Assembly (NCBI RefSeq): GCF_008923185.1 | Contig: NZ_WBMT01000006.1 | Coordinates: 186,001 to 250,000, forward strand | From: Actinomadura rudentiformis | Lineage (GTDB): Bacteria; Actinomycetota; Actinomycetes; Streptosporangiales; Streptosporangiaceae | Length of the DNA: 64,000 bases | Reading direction: 5' to 3' | Part shown: positions 19,727-28,084 of the stretch, in pieces | How the letters are laid out: every line of letters begins with the position of its first letter | How positions within the stretch are numbered: position 1 is the stretch's first letter | Made by a program: the position numbers and the translations under genes | Notes under the pieces: model-generated | What the model saw: the letters and a program-made list of their open reading frames with translations, nothing else | Told to the model about the DNA's origin: nothing | Database searches by the model: none

Positions 19727-20809
19727 TCAGGCCAGGCGGGCCGCGGTGTGGCGGCCCGCCGCCGCGGCGGTCAGGAAGTAGGCGAGATCCTCGTCGAGCC
19801 GCCGGCCCATCGTGGACATCCGTACGCCCCAGTCCTTCTCGGCGGTGCGCAGCACGTCCTCCAGGCCCTCCACGCCCACCGGGATCAGGTCGTGGCGCTC
19901 GCCCAGGGTCGCGGCCTGCGACGCGACCCTGGTGCCGAACTCGCCGCCGAGCTCCGGGACGACGATCTCGGCCCTGGCCAGCGCGACCCGCCCGTACGCG
20001 GTGAGGCTGTGGTGGGAGACGCCCTGGTGGCGTTCGCGCAGATCGCCCTCGCTGACCCGCAGTGACCCGACCGGGCGGCCCGACAGGACGGCCGCCGCGT
20101 TGACCGCCTCCCCGGCCGACACACCGGAGAATCCCCAGCGGGTGCCGGTGCCGAGGTTGCCCGGTCCCTGGGCCAGCACCACGGCGTCGGCGCCGAGGAC
20201 CAGGCGGGCGCCCAGCAGGCCGGTGTGGACCGTGACGGCCTCCAGATCGCCGCCGAAGGCCTGGCCCGCGGTCACCACCCCGCTCAGGACCCCGGCGTCC
20301 CGGAGCCGCCCGATCGACATGGAGAACCAGGAGGGCAGCGCGCCGCCGTCGGGCATCACGTACACGACCTTGGCGCCCGGCCGGTCGGTCAGCAGGCCCG
20401 CCAGGATCGGCGGCAGCGCCGAATGCAGATCGGCGACGATCACGGGCATTCCGTCCAGCGAGTCGGCCTCGCGCAGCAGCTCGTGGTGCGGGGAGTCCTG
20501 CTCGTCGGCGCCGAGCACGGTGGCCTGGAGGGGCGTGTAGCGGGCCTTGACCAGGTGACCCGGCCCGGACGGGTCGGGCGGCAGCCGGTCGGGAATCGCG
20601 ACGACCATGGCGTAGCCGCCGGTGCCCAATCCCATCGCCAAGGCCGTAGTGTTGAGCAGGACGGCGTCGCCCGGCTCCGGTCGTCCCACCAGCGCGGGAT
20701 AGGCCAGCGCCCGGCGGATGCCGTCACCCTCGACAGTGACGTCAAGCTCGACCGCCCCGGGCCATTCGCGGCGGACGCCCTCTACTGTGCCTTTGCGCCA
20801 TCGGATCAC
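19727..20809 (-). CDS. DUF3866 family protein
   Basis: 360 residues starting with GTG. Conserved-looking blocks are MIRWRKGTVEGVRREWPG, PGDAVLLNTTALAMGLGTGGYAMVV, ADLHSALPPILAG, YVMPDGGALPSWFS, QGPGNLGTGTRWGFSG and HHSLTAYGRVALARA. These match an actinobacterial family I know as DUF3866, with no defined activity. No membrane segment is present. It is divergent from pafB with back-to-back -10 elements. The start is leaderless (TACCGT then 7 nt). The gene neighbours pafBC in many actinobacteria as far as I recall, but no functional link is established. Confidence 0.88.
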   Translation of the reverse strand: MIRWRKGTVEGVRREWPGAVELDVTVEGDGIRRALAYPALVGRPEPGDAVLLNTTALAMGLGTGGYAMVVAIPDRLPPDPSGPGHLVKARYTPLQATVLGADEQDSPHHELLREADSLDGMPVIVADLHSALPPILAGLLTDRPGAKVVYVMPDGGALPSWFSMSIGRLRDAGVLSGVVTAGQAFGGDLEAVTVHTGLLGARLVLGADAVVLAQGPGNLGTGTRWGFSGVSAGEAVNAAAVLSGRPVGSLRVSEGDLRERHQGVSHHSLTAYGRVALARAEIVVPELGGEFGTRVASQAATLGERHDLIPVGVEGLEDVLRTAEKDWGVRMSTMGRRLDEDLAYFLTAAAAGRHTAARLA

Positions 20810-20816
20810 GCCGAAA

Positions 20817-20826
20817 ACGGTAGCGT
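20817..20826. promoter_or_regulatory. overlapping -10 elements for DUF3866 gene and pafB
   Basis: Minus strand TACCGT (20822-20817) ends 7 nt before the DUF3866 GTG. Plus strand TAGCGT (20821-20826) could serve pafB. The two hexamers share two base pairs, so RNA polymerase binding may be mutually exclusive. Confidence 0.4.
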
Positions 20827-20870
20827 CCTGATCGGGAGAAGTGGCTCATTGCGGAGAGGGTGGTGGCGAA

Positions 20871-21839
20871 GTGTCGCGGCGCAAGACCGAGCGCCTGCTC
20901 AACCTGGTGGTCTGCCTGCTCGCCACCCGGCGCTTTCTGACAGCGGAGCAGATCCGCCGGGCGGTGCCCGGCTATCCCGATTCCGACGAGGCGTTCAAGC
21001 GAATGTTCGAACGCGACAAGGAGGAGCTGCGCGAGCTGGGAGTGCCCCTGGAGGTGGGCAGCGACCAGCAGGGCGGCGGCGGCGAGGAGATCGGCTACCG
21101 CATCCCCCCGCAGGCCTACGAGCTTCCCGACATCCATCTGACGCCGGACGAGGCCGCCGTGCTCGGCCTGGCCGCCCGGGTCTGGCAGCGGGCCAGCATG
21201 GCCGACGCCGCCTCGGGGGCGCTGCTGAAGCTGCGCGCGGCGGGCGTCGAGACCGACGGTTCGACCGGCCTCGGCATCGAGCCGCGGGTCGACACCGGCG
21301 ATCCCGCCTTCCCGGCGCTGTGGGAGGCCGTCCGGGACGGCCGCCCCGTGGCGTTCGACTACCAGGGCATCGGCCGGACCTCGGTGGCGCGCCGGCACCT
21401 GGAGCCCTGGGGCGTGGTGAGCCGCCGCGGCCGCTGGTACGTCGTCGGCCATGACCGCGACCGCGAGGAGACGCGGGTGTTCAGGCTGAGCCGCATCACC
21501 GGCGAGGTCGCCGCCGACGGGCCCGCGGGCAGCGTCACCGTCCCCCCGGGTGTGGACGTGCGCAGCATCGCCTTCACCTGGGGCGACCCGGTGGCCGAGC
21601 CGCGCCCGGCCACCGTCCGGCTGCGGACCGGCGCCGCGCAGGGCCCCCGGCAGTGGGCCAAGAACGTGCACCCGGTGGGGAAGGGCTGGGACGAGGCCGT
21701 CCTCACGTTCCGGGACGTCGACCGGTTCGCGCCCTACCTGGCCCGGTTCGCCGACGACATCGTGGTCGTCGACCCGCCGGATCTGCGCGAGGCGGTCATC
21801 CAGCAGCTGAAGGCCGTCCTGGCGGGGAGCGACCAATGA
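20871..21839 (+). CDS. pafB: WYL-domain transcriptional regulator PafB
   Basis: 322 residues from GTG 20871 (GGAGAGGG upstream); an in-frame GTG at 20841 is possible. The N-terminal winged helix (about 1-75) is RKTERLLNLVVCLLATRRFLTAEQI. The WYL domain (about 145-220) has RPVAFDYQG and WGVVSRRGRWYVVGHDRDRE. The WCX extension is C-terminal. PafB acts with PafC as the activator of the LexA/RecA-independent DNA-damage response in mycobacteria. The stop overlaps the pafC start (ATGA), so the pair is translationally coupled. Confidence 0.94.
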   Translation: MSRRKTERLLNLVVCLLATRRFLTAEQIRRAVPGYPDSDEAFKRMFERDKEELRELGVPLEVGSDQQGGGGEEIGYRIPPQAYELPDIHLTPDEAAVLGLAARVWQRASMADAASGALLKLRAAGVETDGSTGLGIEPRVDTGDPAFPALWEAVRDGRPVAFDYQGIGRTSVARRHLEPWGVVSRRGRWYVVGHDRDREETRVFRLSRITGEVAADGPAGSVTVPPGVDVRSIAFTWGDPVAEPRPATVRLRTGAAQGPRQWAKNVHPVGKGWDEAVLTFRDVDRFAPYLARFADDIVVVDPPDLREAVIQQLKAVLAGSDQ

Positions 21840-22870
21840 GCAAGACGACGCAGAGCAAGACGACGCAGGGCAAAGGGAGCAGCACCACTTCCACCGACCG
21901 GCTGGGACGGCTGCTGGCCCTGGTGCCGTACGTGGTCAACCGCGATTCGGTGGCCCTCGACCAGGCCGCCGCCGCGTTCGGCGTCACCGAGAAGCAGCTG
22001 ATCGACGATCTGAACCTGCTCTGGTGTGTGGAGTTGCGCGCGCCCGATCCGTACTGCCCGATCGACCTGTCCTACGAGGGCGGCGAGATCATCGTCACCG
22101 AGGCCGAGTCGATCGCCCGGCCGCTGCGGCTCAAGGTGGACGAGGCCAGCGCGCTGCTGGTGGCGCTGCGGATGCTGGCGGGCATCCCCGACCTGGAGGA
22201 CCGCGACGCCCTCAGCCGCGTGATCGCCAAGCTGGAGAGCGCCGCCGGCGCCGCCGCCACGGTGAGCAGCCAGGTCTCGGTCGAGGTCGACGCCCGCGGC
22301 GACACGCTGGCCACCCTCCGTGAGGCCGTGTCACGCAAGCGCAGAGTGCACCTGAGCTACTACGTGCCCGCCCGCGACGAGAACACCGAGCGCGACGTCG
22401 ACCCCATGCGGCTGCTGGTGGTGGAGGGCAACACCTACCTGGAGGGCTGGTGCCGTCGTGCCGAGGCGGTGCGGGTCTTCCGCCTCGACCGGATCCGCGA
22501 TCTCACCGTGCTGGAGGTGCCCGCCCAGGTGCCCGACGACGCCGAGCCGATCGACGTCGACGCCGGGCTGTTCCGGCCGTCGCCGGGCGACGTGCGGGTC
22601 ACGCTCGAGCTGACCCCGCAGGGCCGCTGGGTCGCCGACTACTACCCCTGCGAGAGCGTCGAGGAGCTGGGGGAGGGGCGGCTGCGCATCGTCCTCCGCA
22701 CGCCCGACACGCGCTGGGTGCGGGGGCTCGCCCTGCGGCTGGGCGACCAGGGCAGGGTGGTGGCCCCGTCCGAGCTGGCCGCGGAGATCCGATCCGACGC
22801 GGTCCGCGCGCTCGCGCAGTACGACAAGGCGGCCCGGTACGACGCGGCCGTCCGATACGACAAGGCGTAG
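21836..22870 (+). CDS. pafC: WYL-domain transcriptional regulator PafC
   Basis: 344 residues, ATG within the ATGA overlap with pafB. It has a winged helix (about 20-75), a WYL domain with VHLSYYVPARDENTERDVDPMRLLVVEGNTYLEGWCRR (about 160-205) and a C-terminal WCX domain. It is the partner of PafB. The N-terminus carries a duplicated SKTTQ motif. The C-terminus ends in a repeated QYDKAARYDAAVRYDKA tail encoded by a degenerate nucleotide repeat; both look like recent slippage and are unlikely to be structural. Confidence 0.94.
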   Translation: MSKTTQSKTTQGKGSSTTSTDRLGRLLALVPYVVNRDSVALDQAAAAFGVTEKQLIDDLNLLWCVELRAPDPYCPIDLSYEGGEIIVTEAESIARPLRLKVDEASALLVALRMLAGIPDLEDRDALSRVIAKLESAAGAAATVSSQVSVEVDARGDTLATLREAVSRKRRVHLSYYVPARDENTERDVDPMRLLVVEGNTYLEGWCRRAEAVRVFRLDRIRDLTVLEVPAQVPDDAEPIDVDAGLFRPSPGDVRVTLELTPQGRWVADYYPCESVEELGEGRLRIVLRTPDTRWVRGLALRLGDQGRVVAPSELAAEIRSDAVRALAQYDKAARYDAAVRYDKA

Positions 22871-22884
22871 GGCCTTCCGCTACC

Positions 22885-23115
22885 GTGACGGACGTGGCGT
22901 GGGTTCCGGTGGCGGTGGCGATGGGCTTTGTCGGCATCGCCATCCTCGCCTACTGCAGTTTCAAGGTCTACCTGGGCGTTCGCCGGCTGGGACGTGAACT
23001 CGAACGGACCCGGCGGCGACTCGAGCCCAAACAGGCCACGCTGCAGGATGAACTTCACACACTCAGGGACGCACGAGAGACACAAGACCCCGAAGACGGC
23101 GTACGATCGACCTGA
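22885..23115 (+). CDS. small single-pass membrane protein upstream of tatA
   Basis: 76 residues from GTG 22885. The start choice is by position and protein logic: one hydrophobic segment directly follows the N-terminus (about residues 5-26, VPVAVAMGFVGIAILAYCSF). It is followed by a basic amphipathic helix (VYLGVRRLGRELERTRRRLEP) and a polar tail. The topology resembles a TatA/TatB subunit (short helix plus amphipathic helix), but the Tat FG-KLP motif is missing. It lies 14 bases after pafC and 28 bases before tatA. Function unknown. Confidence 0.7.
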   Translation: MTDVAWVPVAVAMGFVGIAILAYCSFKVYLGVRRLGRELERTRRRLEPKQATLQDELHTLRDARETQDPEDGVRST

Positions 23116-23143
23116 GTACCACCTGCTCTGAAAAGGATTGCGC

Positions 23144-23524
23144 ATGCCGAACATCGGGACCCCCGAGCTGCTGATCATCTTGCTGGTCGTCGTTCTGATC
23201 TTCGGATCGGCGAAGTTGCCGCAGCTCGCGCGCTCCCTTGGCAAGTCGGCCCGGATTCTCAAGGCCGAGACCAAGGGCCTGCGTGAGGACGACGACGAGC
23301 AGTCCGAGGACAAGCAGGCCTCCCAGTCCAAGACCGCCGGCACGGCCGATGCCGCCGGGCAGGACGCCGCGCGCGACCGTGCCGCCCAGCTCCGCGCCGA
23401 GGCTGCCCGCCTGGAGCGCGAGGCCGCCGGGCAGGAGGCCGCGCCCCGGTCGCAGAGCGCCCTCCCCTCGGGTGAGCCGATCCAGGGCGTCCCCGTGGAC
23501 CCGAGCCGCACGCGCAAGTCCTGA
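23144..23524 (+). CDS. tatA: Sec-independent protein translocase TatA
   Basis: 126 residues. The N-terminal transmembrane helix ([16 protein letters not shown]) is followed by the hinge [23 protein letters not shown], the TatA hallmark. An acidic stretch and an Ala/Arg/Glu-rich coiled tail follow. ATG 23144 has AAGGA at 6-base spacing. It forms the protein-conducting element of the Tat pathway with TatC encoded next; no tatB is in the window. Confidence 0.95.
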   Translation: MPNIGTPELLIILLVVVLIFGSAKLPQLARSLGKSARILKAETKGLREDDDEQSEDKQASQSKTAGTADAAGQDAARDRAAQLRAEAARLEREAAGQEAAPRSQSALPSGEPIQGVPVDPSRTRKS

Positions 23525-23570
23525 CCTCACCCTCTAGCGCAAAGACGGGTCCGAGCCACCCCCCACGACG

Positions 23571-24452
23571 ATGAAGACGATGAGCAATCAGGCCGCCAAC
23601 CCCGAAGGCCGCATGCCGCTCATGGACCACCTCCGTGAGCTGCGCAACCGTCTGATCAAGGCGATCCTCGCCCTGCTCGTCGGCACGGTGATCGGGTGGA
23701 TCTTCTTCACGCCGGTCTGGGACTTCCTCAAGGAGCCCTACTGCTCCCTGCCGCAGTCGAAGGACCTGAACGGCAGGACGTGCTCGCTGGTCGTCAACGG
23801 GATCTTCTCCTCGTTCTTCCTGCGGCTGAAGATCGCCTTCATCATCGGCATGGTGATCTCCTCGCCGGTCTGGCTGTTCCAGCTGTGGGCCTTCGTGGCG
23901 CCGGGCCTGTACCGGCGGGAGCGCCGGTGGACCTACGTGTTCATGGGCGTGGCGATCCCGCTGTTCTTCATCGGCACGGCGCTGGCCTACATCACCGTCG
24001 ACAAGGGCCTGTCGATCTTCCTGGGCTTCGTGCCCGACGACGTCTCGGCGCTCATCACGGTCGACCACTACCTCGGCTACGTCCTGGCGATGTTGCTGGT
24101 CTTCGGCCTGACGTTCGAGCTGCCGCTGTTCGTGGTGATCCTCAACCTGGCCGGGGTGCTGAGCTCGTCGCGCATCCGCCGCTCACAGCGGATGATCATT
24201 TTTGGGATCTTCGTCTTCAGCGCGGTCGCCACGCCGAGCGCCGACCCGTTCACCATGCTGGCGCTGGCCCTGCCGACCGTGGTGCTGTTCGAGGTGTCGG
24301 CGGTCCTGGCGTTCCTCAACGACCGGCGCAAGGCCCGGCGGCCCGATCCCTACGAGGGCCTGTCGGACGACGAGATCTCCCCGCTCGAGCTGGAGGAGAT
24401 CGACGCCGAGCTGGAACGGGAAGAGCAGGGCCGCGGAGACCGGCGGCGCTGA
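23571..24452 (+). CDS. tatC: Sec-independent protein translocase TatC
   Basis: 293 residues, or 290 from ATG 23580. MPLMDHLRELRNRLIKAI is the conserved TatC N-terminus that contacts twin-arginine signals. Six transmembrane segments follow, with the conserved FxLxLKIA...SSPVW and LxFGLTFELPLF motifs and ATPSADPFTMLALALPTVVLFE near the end. The tail is acidic. tatA-tatC-helY order is the standard actinobacterial arrangement next to pafBC. Confidence 0.97.
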   Translation: MKTMSNQAANPEGRMPLMDHLRELRNRLIKAILALLVGTVIGWIFFTPVWDFLKEPYCSLPQSKDLNGRTCSLVVNGIFSSFFLRLKIAFIIGMVISSPVWLFQLWAFVAPGLYRRERRWTYVFMGVAIPLFFIGTALAYITVDKGLSIFLGFVPDDVSALITVDHYLGYVLAMLLVFGLTFELPLFVVILNLAGVLSSSRIRRSQRMIIFGIFVFSAVATPSADPFTMLALALPTVVLFEVSAVLAFLNDRRKARRPDPYEGLSDDEISPLELEEIDAELEREEQGRGDRRR

Positions 24453-24510
24453 ACGACGGGCCGGCGGCACCGAACGCACCCTGAATTGGGTATCGGGCCG
24501 GTCGAAACCG

Positions 24511-24516
24511 TAGGCT
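24511..24516 (+). promoter_or_regulatory. -10 hexamer of the HelY-like helicase gene
   Basis: TAGGCT ends 6 nt before the ATG at 24523 with no Shine-Dalgarno sequence. This is another leaderless start. Confidence 0.5.
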
Positions 24517-24522
24517 CGACAT

Positions 24523-27339
24523 ATGACCACCCCCGACGCGCCGTCGGCCGATGAAAGCCCCTCAGGACGGTACGCCGCCTTTCGCAAGCGCACCGAGGGC
24601 AACGGGCCGGCCCTCCTGGACTTCCAGACTCTCTACGACTTCGGGCTGGACCAGTTCCAGCTCGAGGCGTGCCGGGCCCTGGAGAGCGGCAGTGGGGTGC
24701 TGGTCGCGGCGCCCACCGGCTCGGGCAAGACCGTGGTCGGGGAGTTCGCCGTCCACCTCGCCCTGACCGGCAGGCAGAAGTGTTTCTACACCACCCCGAT
24801 CAAGGCCCTGTCGAACCAGAAGTACGCCGACCTGGTCAAACGCTACGGCCCTGAGAAGGTGGGGCTCCTCACCGGCGACAACAGCGTCAACGGCGAGGCG
24901 CCGATCGTCGTGATGACGACCGAGGTGCTCCGCAACATGCTCTACGCCCAGTCGCCGACCCTGGCGGGGTTGGCGTTCGTGGTGATGGACGAGGTGCACT
25001 ACCTCGCCGACCGCTTCCGCGGGGCCGTCTGGGAAGAAGTGATCATCCACGTGCCTGACTCGGTGCGGATCGTGGCCCTGTCGGCGACCGTCAGCAACGC
25101 CGAGGAGTTCGGCGAGTGGCTGCGCGAAGTGCGGGGCACGCAGACACCGGGCACGCAGACGCGGGACGGCAGGACGACGGGCGACACCGCGGTGATCGTC
25201 GACGAGCACCGGCCGGTGCCGCTGTTCCAGCACATGATGGTCGGCACCCGGCTCTACGACCTGTTCGTCGACACCGGCAAGGGCAAGGACCGGCAGGCCA
25301 AGGTCAACCCCGAGCTGCGCCGGATCTCGCTCGACGAGGTACGGCGGAACAAGGTCAACCAGGGCCGCCGGACGGGACGGCGCCGCACCGCCCGGCCGCA
25401 GCGGTACCGCCCGCCCGCGCGTCCCGACGTGATCGAACGGCTGGACCGCGCGGGGCTCCTGCCCGCCATCACGTTCATCTTCAGCCGGGCCGGGTGCGAC
25501 GCCGCCGTCATGCAGTGCCTGTACGCGGGCACACGGCTGACCTCCAAGGAGGAGGCCGAGGAGATCCGCGCCCACGTCGAGCTGCGGACCGCCGACATCG
25601 CCCCCGACGACCTGGCCATCCTCGGCTACGACGACTTCCTCGCCGGCCTGGAACGCGGCATCGCCGCCCACCACGCCGGGATGCTCCCCACGTTCAAGGA
25701 GATCGTGGAGGAGCTGTTCACGCGCGGCCTGATCAGGGCGGTGTTCGCCACCGAGACGCTGGCGCTGGGCATCAACATGCCGGCCCGCACGGTGGTGATC
25801 GAGAAGCTCGACAAGTGGAACGGCGAGGCCCACGTCGACCTGACGCCGGGGGAGTACACGCAGCTCACCGGGCGCGCCGGCCGCCGCGGGATCGACGTCG
25901 AGGGCCACGCCGTGGTCCTGTGGAACCCCAGCGTCGAACCCGGCTCGGTGGCGGGCCTGGCCAGCACCCGTACCTACCCGCTCAACTCCAGCTTCCGGCC
26001 CTCGTACAACATGGCCGTCAACCTGGTCGGCGCGGTCGGCATCGAGCGTGCCCGCACGCTGCTGGAGGAGTCGTTCGCGCAGTTCCAGGCCGACCGCGCG
26101 GTCGTCGGGCTCGCCCGGCAGGTCCACAAGAACGAGGAGGCCTTGGAGGGCTACGCCAAGGCCGCCAAATGCCACCTGGGCGACTTCATGGAGTACGCGG
26201 CGCTGCGCCGCCGCCTGTCGGACCGCGAGGCCGAGCTCGCCCGCGAGCGGTCCTCAGAACGGCGGGCCGAGGCCGCCAGGTCCCTGGAGCACCTGCGGCC
26301 CGGCGACGTCGTCCTGGTGCCCAGCGGGCGCCGGTCGGGGATCGCGGTGGTCCTGGATCCCGGCGTCGGCAAACGGTCCGACGGCCCGGCGCCGCTGGTG
26401 CTGACCATCAGCGGGTCGGTTCAGCGGCTGTCGATCCTGGACTTCCCGCGCCCGGTCGAGCCGATCGAGCGCGTCCGCATCCCCAAGTCGTTCAGCCCGC
26501 GCAACCCGCAGGCCCGCCGCGACCTGGCGTCCACGCTGCGCAACAAGATCCCCGAGGACGCCCGGGAGCGCAGGCGCGGCGGCCGGGGCGAGTCCACGGC
26601 GGCCGACGACGCCGAGATCACGCGGCTGCGCGCCGAGCTGCGGCAGCACCCGGTGCACGGCTGCGACGAGCGCGAGGACCACGCGCGGTGGGCCGAGCGG
26701 TACTTCCGGCTGCAGCGCGAGACCGAGCAGCTGCGCCGCCGTGTCGAGGGCCGCTCGCAGGTCATCGCGCGGACGTTCGACCGGGTGTGCGCGGTGCTCC
26801 AGCAGCTCGGCTACCTCGACGGCGACGCCGTGACCGAGGAGGGCCGCCGCCTCGGCCGCATCTACAACGAGCTCGACCTGCTGACGGCCGAGAGCCTGCG
26901 CGCCGGGGTCTGGGAGAGGCTCGACCACGCCGAGCTGGCGGCCTGCGTGTCCGCCCTGGTGTACGAGTCGCGGCAGCCTGACGACGCCGCTCCGCCCAAG
27001 ACGCCCGCCGGCGCGGCCCAGGAGGCCCTGGCCGCCATGGTGGGGCTCTGGGGCGAGCTCGACGCCATCGAGAAGGACAACCGGGTGTCGTTCCTGCGCG
27101 AGCCCGACCTCGGGTTCGCCTGGACCGCCTACCGGTGGGCCAAGGGCCACGACCTCGACGAGGTGCTGCTGGAGACCGACATGACGGCCGGTGACTTCGT
27201 CCGCGCGGTCAAGCAGCTCCTGGACCTGCTCGGGCAGGTCACCGACGCGGCGCCGGAGAACAGCCACATCCGCAAGACCGCCCGCCGGGCCATGGACGCC
27301 ATGCGGCGCGGCGTCGTCGCCTACTCCTCGGTGACCTGA
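24523..27339 (+). CDS. helY: DEAD/DEAH-box RNA helicase, Ski2/Mtr4-like (HelY)
   Basis: 938 residues. Motif I is APTGSGKT, motif II is DEVH (VVMDEVHYLADRFRG), motif III is LSATVSN, and motif VI is QLTGRAGRRG. TTPIKALSNQKY and TRGLIRAVFATETLALGINMPARTVV are Ski2-type helicase blocks. A C-terminal DSHCT-like domain follows (about 760-938). The order places it in the HelY group found beside tatAC in actinobacteria. Likely substrate: structured RNA. A basic insertion (GRRTGRRRTARPQRYRPP, about residue 285) is unusual but in frame. Confidence 0.93.
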   Translation: MTTPDAPSADESPSGRYAAFRKRTEGNGPALLDFQTLYDFGLDQFQLEACRALESGSGVLVAAPTGSGKTVVGEFAVHLALTGRQKCFYTTPIKALSNQKYADLVKRYGPEKVGLLTGDNSVNGEAPIVVMTTEVLRNMLYAQSPTLAGLAFVVMDEVHYLADRFRGAVWEEVIIHVPDSVRIVALSATVSNAEEFGEWLREVRGTQTPGTQTRDGRTTGDTAVIVDEHRPVPLFQHMMVGTRLYDLFVDTGKGKDRQAKVNPELRRISLDEVRRNKVNQGRRTGRRRTARPQRYRPPARPDVIERLDRAGLLPAITFIFSRAGCDAAVMQCLYAGTRLTSKEEAEEIRAHVELRTADIAPDDLAILGYDDFLAGLERGIAAHHAGMLPTFKEIVEELFTRGLIRAVFATETLALGINMPARTVVIEKLDKWNGEAHVDLTPGEYTQLTGRAGRRGIDVEGHAVVLWNPSVEPGSVAGLASTRTYPLNSSFRPSYNMAVNLVGAVGIERARTLLEESFAQFQADRAVVGLARQVHKNEEALEGYAKAAKCHLGDFMEYAALRRRLSDREAELARERSSERRAEAARSLEHLRPGDVVLVPSGRRSGIAVVLDPGVGKRSDGPAPLVLTISGSVQRLSILDFPRPVEPIERVRIPKSFSPRNPQARRDLASTLRNKIPEDARERRRGGRGESTAADDAEITRLRAELRQHPVHGCDEREDHARWAERYFRLQRETEQLRRRVEGRSQVIARTFDRVCAVLQQLGYLDGDAVTEEGRRLGRIYNELDLLTAESLRAGVWERLDHAELAACVSALVYESRQPDDAAPPKTPAGAAQEALAAMVGLWGELDAIEKDNRVSFLREPDLGFAWTAYRWAKGHDLDEVLLETDMTAGDFVRAVKQLLDLLGQVTDAAPENSHIRKTARRAMDAMRRGVVAYSSVT

Positions 27340-27434
27340 CCCTCGTGTGACCTGACCCTCGCGGAGGCATGGGCGCGGCCGTTCTGGAAAGGGACGTCCA
27401 CGAATGGTTCTCGACATGCCGAGGGGCCGAGGTG

Positions 27435-27548
27435 ATGGAGATGGCCGACGGATCGACTGTGGTCGGCGTGCTCGTTCTGGTCGCGGGGCTGGCCATCCTG
27501 GTGCTGGCCGCCCTGTTCTACCTGGGCCGCCGCGACCCGCACCAGTGA
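27435..27548 (+). CDS. small predicted membrane protein (37 residues)
   Basis: Open frame ATGGAGATG..., MEMADGSTVVGVLVLVAGLAILVLAALFYLG split into a short polar start, one hydrophobic helix (about residues 9-30) and a basic end (GRRDPHQ). ATG 27441 is an alternative start. It sits between helY and the iron-box-controlled DUF2470 gene. Evidence is composition and reading frame only. Confidence 0.5.
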   Translation: MEMADGSTVVGVLVLVAGLAILVLAALFYLGRRDPHQ

Positions 27549-27568
27549 CGCGGCCCGGGTGGCGCGGG

Positions 27569-27587
27569 GAAGGTTAGGGTTGCCTTA
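27569..27587 (+). promoter_or_regulatory. candidate IdeR/DmdR iron box upstream of the DUF2470 gene
   Basis: GAAGGTTAGGGTTGCCTTA matches 13 of 19 positions of the IdeR/DmdR1 consensus TTAGGTTAGGCTAACCTAA, including the central GGTTAGG and CCT blocks. It ends about 46 bases before the ATG at 27634. A second, better box lies upstream of the neighbouring haem oxygenase gene. Confidence 0.65.
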
Positions 27588-27633
27588 CCGCGGCCGGGTG
27601 CCGGCGCGGCACCGAGCGCGAGAGGCGGGATCG

Positions 27634-27945
27634 ATGACCGAGGCCAACCCCTTCACCGAGGACGTGGTGGCGCAGATCATGCGGCACATGAACGAGGACC
27701 ACGCCGGGGACTCGCGGATGATCGTCCAGGCGCTCGGCGGGCGGCCGGACGCCGAGTCGGCGCTGATGAGCGGGATGGACGCGGACGGCATCGACTTCGT
27801 CGCGGTGGTCGGGGGTGAGGACGTGCAGGTGCGGATCCCGTGGAGCCGGCGGCTGACCGAGCGCATCCAGGTGCGCCGTGAAGTGGTCCGGATGTCGGAC
27901 GAGGCGCGCGACGTCCTCGGGCTGGCGCCGCGCGACGGCCGCTGA
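27634..27945 (+). CDS. DUF2470 (HugZ C-terminal-like) haem-utilisation protein
   Basis: 103 residues. FTEDVVAQIMRHMNEDHAGDSRMIVQALGG is the DUF2470 signature (HMNEDH), seen as the C-terminal domain of HugZ-type haem oxygenases and as small stand-alone proteins near haem genes. GMDADGIDFVAVV and RIPWSRRLTERIQVRREVVRM complete the domain. It lies 43 bases after a candidate iron box and upstream of a canonical haem oxygenase, so a role in haem binding or iron recovery is inferred. ATG 27634 follows GAGAGGCGGGA. Confidence 0.85.
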   Translation: MTEANPFTEDVVAQIMRHMNEDHAGDSRMIVQALGGRPDAESALMSGMDADGIDFVAVVGGEDVQVRIPWSRRLTERIQVRREVVRMSDEARDVLGLAPRDGR

Positions 27946-27959
27946 GGACGCTTCCTATT

Positions 27960-27997
27960 CCGACGCAGCGTCGGTAAAGTAGCCGACGTCACGTCGG
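27960..27997. promoter_or_regulatory. twin perfect 15-bp palindromes upstream of haem oxygenase
   Basis: CCGACGCAGCGTCGG (27960-27974) and CCGACGTCACGTCGG (27983-27997) are each perfect dyads with 7-bp arms and a 1-bp centre, 23 bp apart centre to centre (about two helical turns). They lie just before the promoter region with the iron box. They look like paired operators for a dimeric repressor such as a TetR-family protein; no regulator gene is adjacent. A terminator role for the pair is less likely because each is short. Confidence 0.6.
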
Positions 27998-28027
27998 AAA
28001 CTTGCCGGACCGCCCTTCCGTTGTTAG

Positions 28028-28046
28028 TTAGGTGAGGCTAACCTAA
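28028..28046 (+). promoter_or_regulatory. IdeR/DmdR iron box of the haem oxygenase gene
   Basis: TTAGGTGAGGCTAACCTAA matches 18 of 19 positions of the IdeR/DmdR1 consensus. It overlaps the likely -10 region (TTGCCG near 28003, TAG-rich hexamer near 28025) and ends 38 bases before the ATG at 28085, so iron-loaded repressor would block transcription. Confidence 0.85.
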
Positions 28047-28084
28047 CTTGCATCGGGTCGTGCGGGCGAGCGAAGGGGATGTGC

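Noticed and set aside
28079..28084. Earlier ATG two codons upstream in the haem oxygenase gene
   Set aside because: The spacing from GAAGGGG favours ATG 28085; the difference is two residues.
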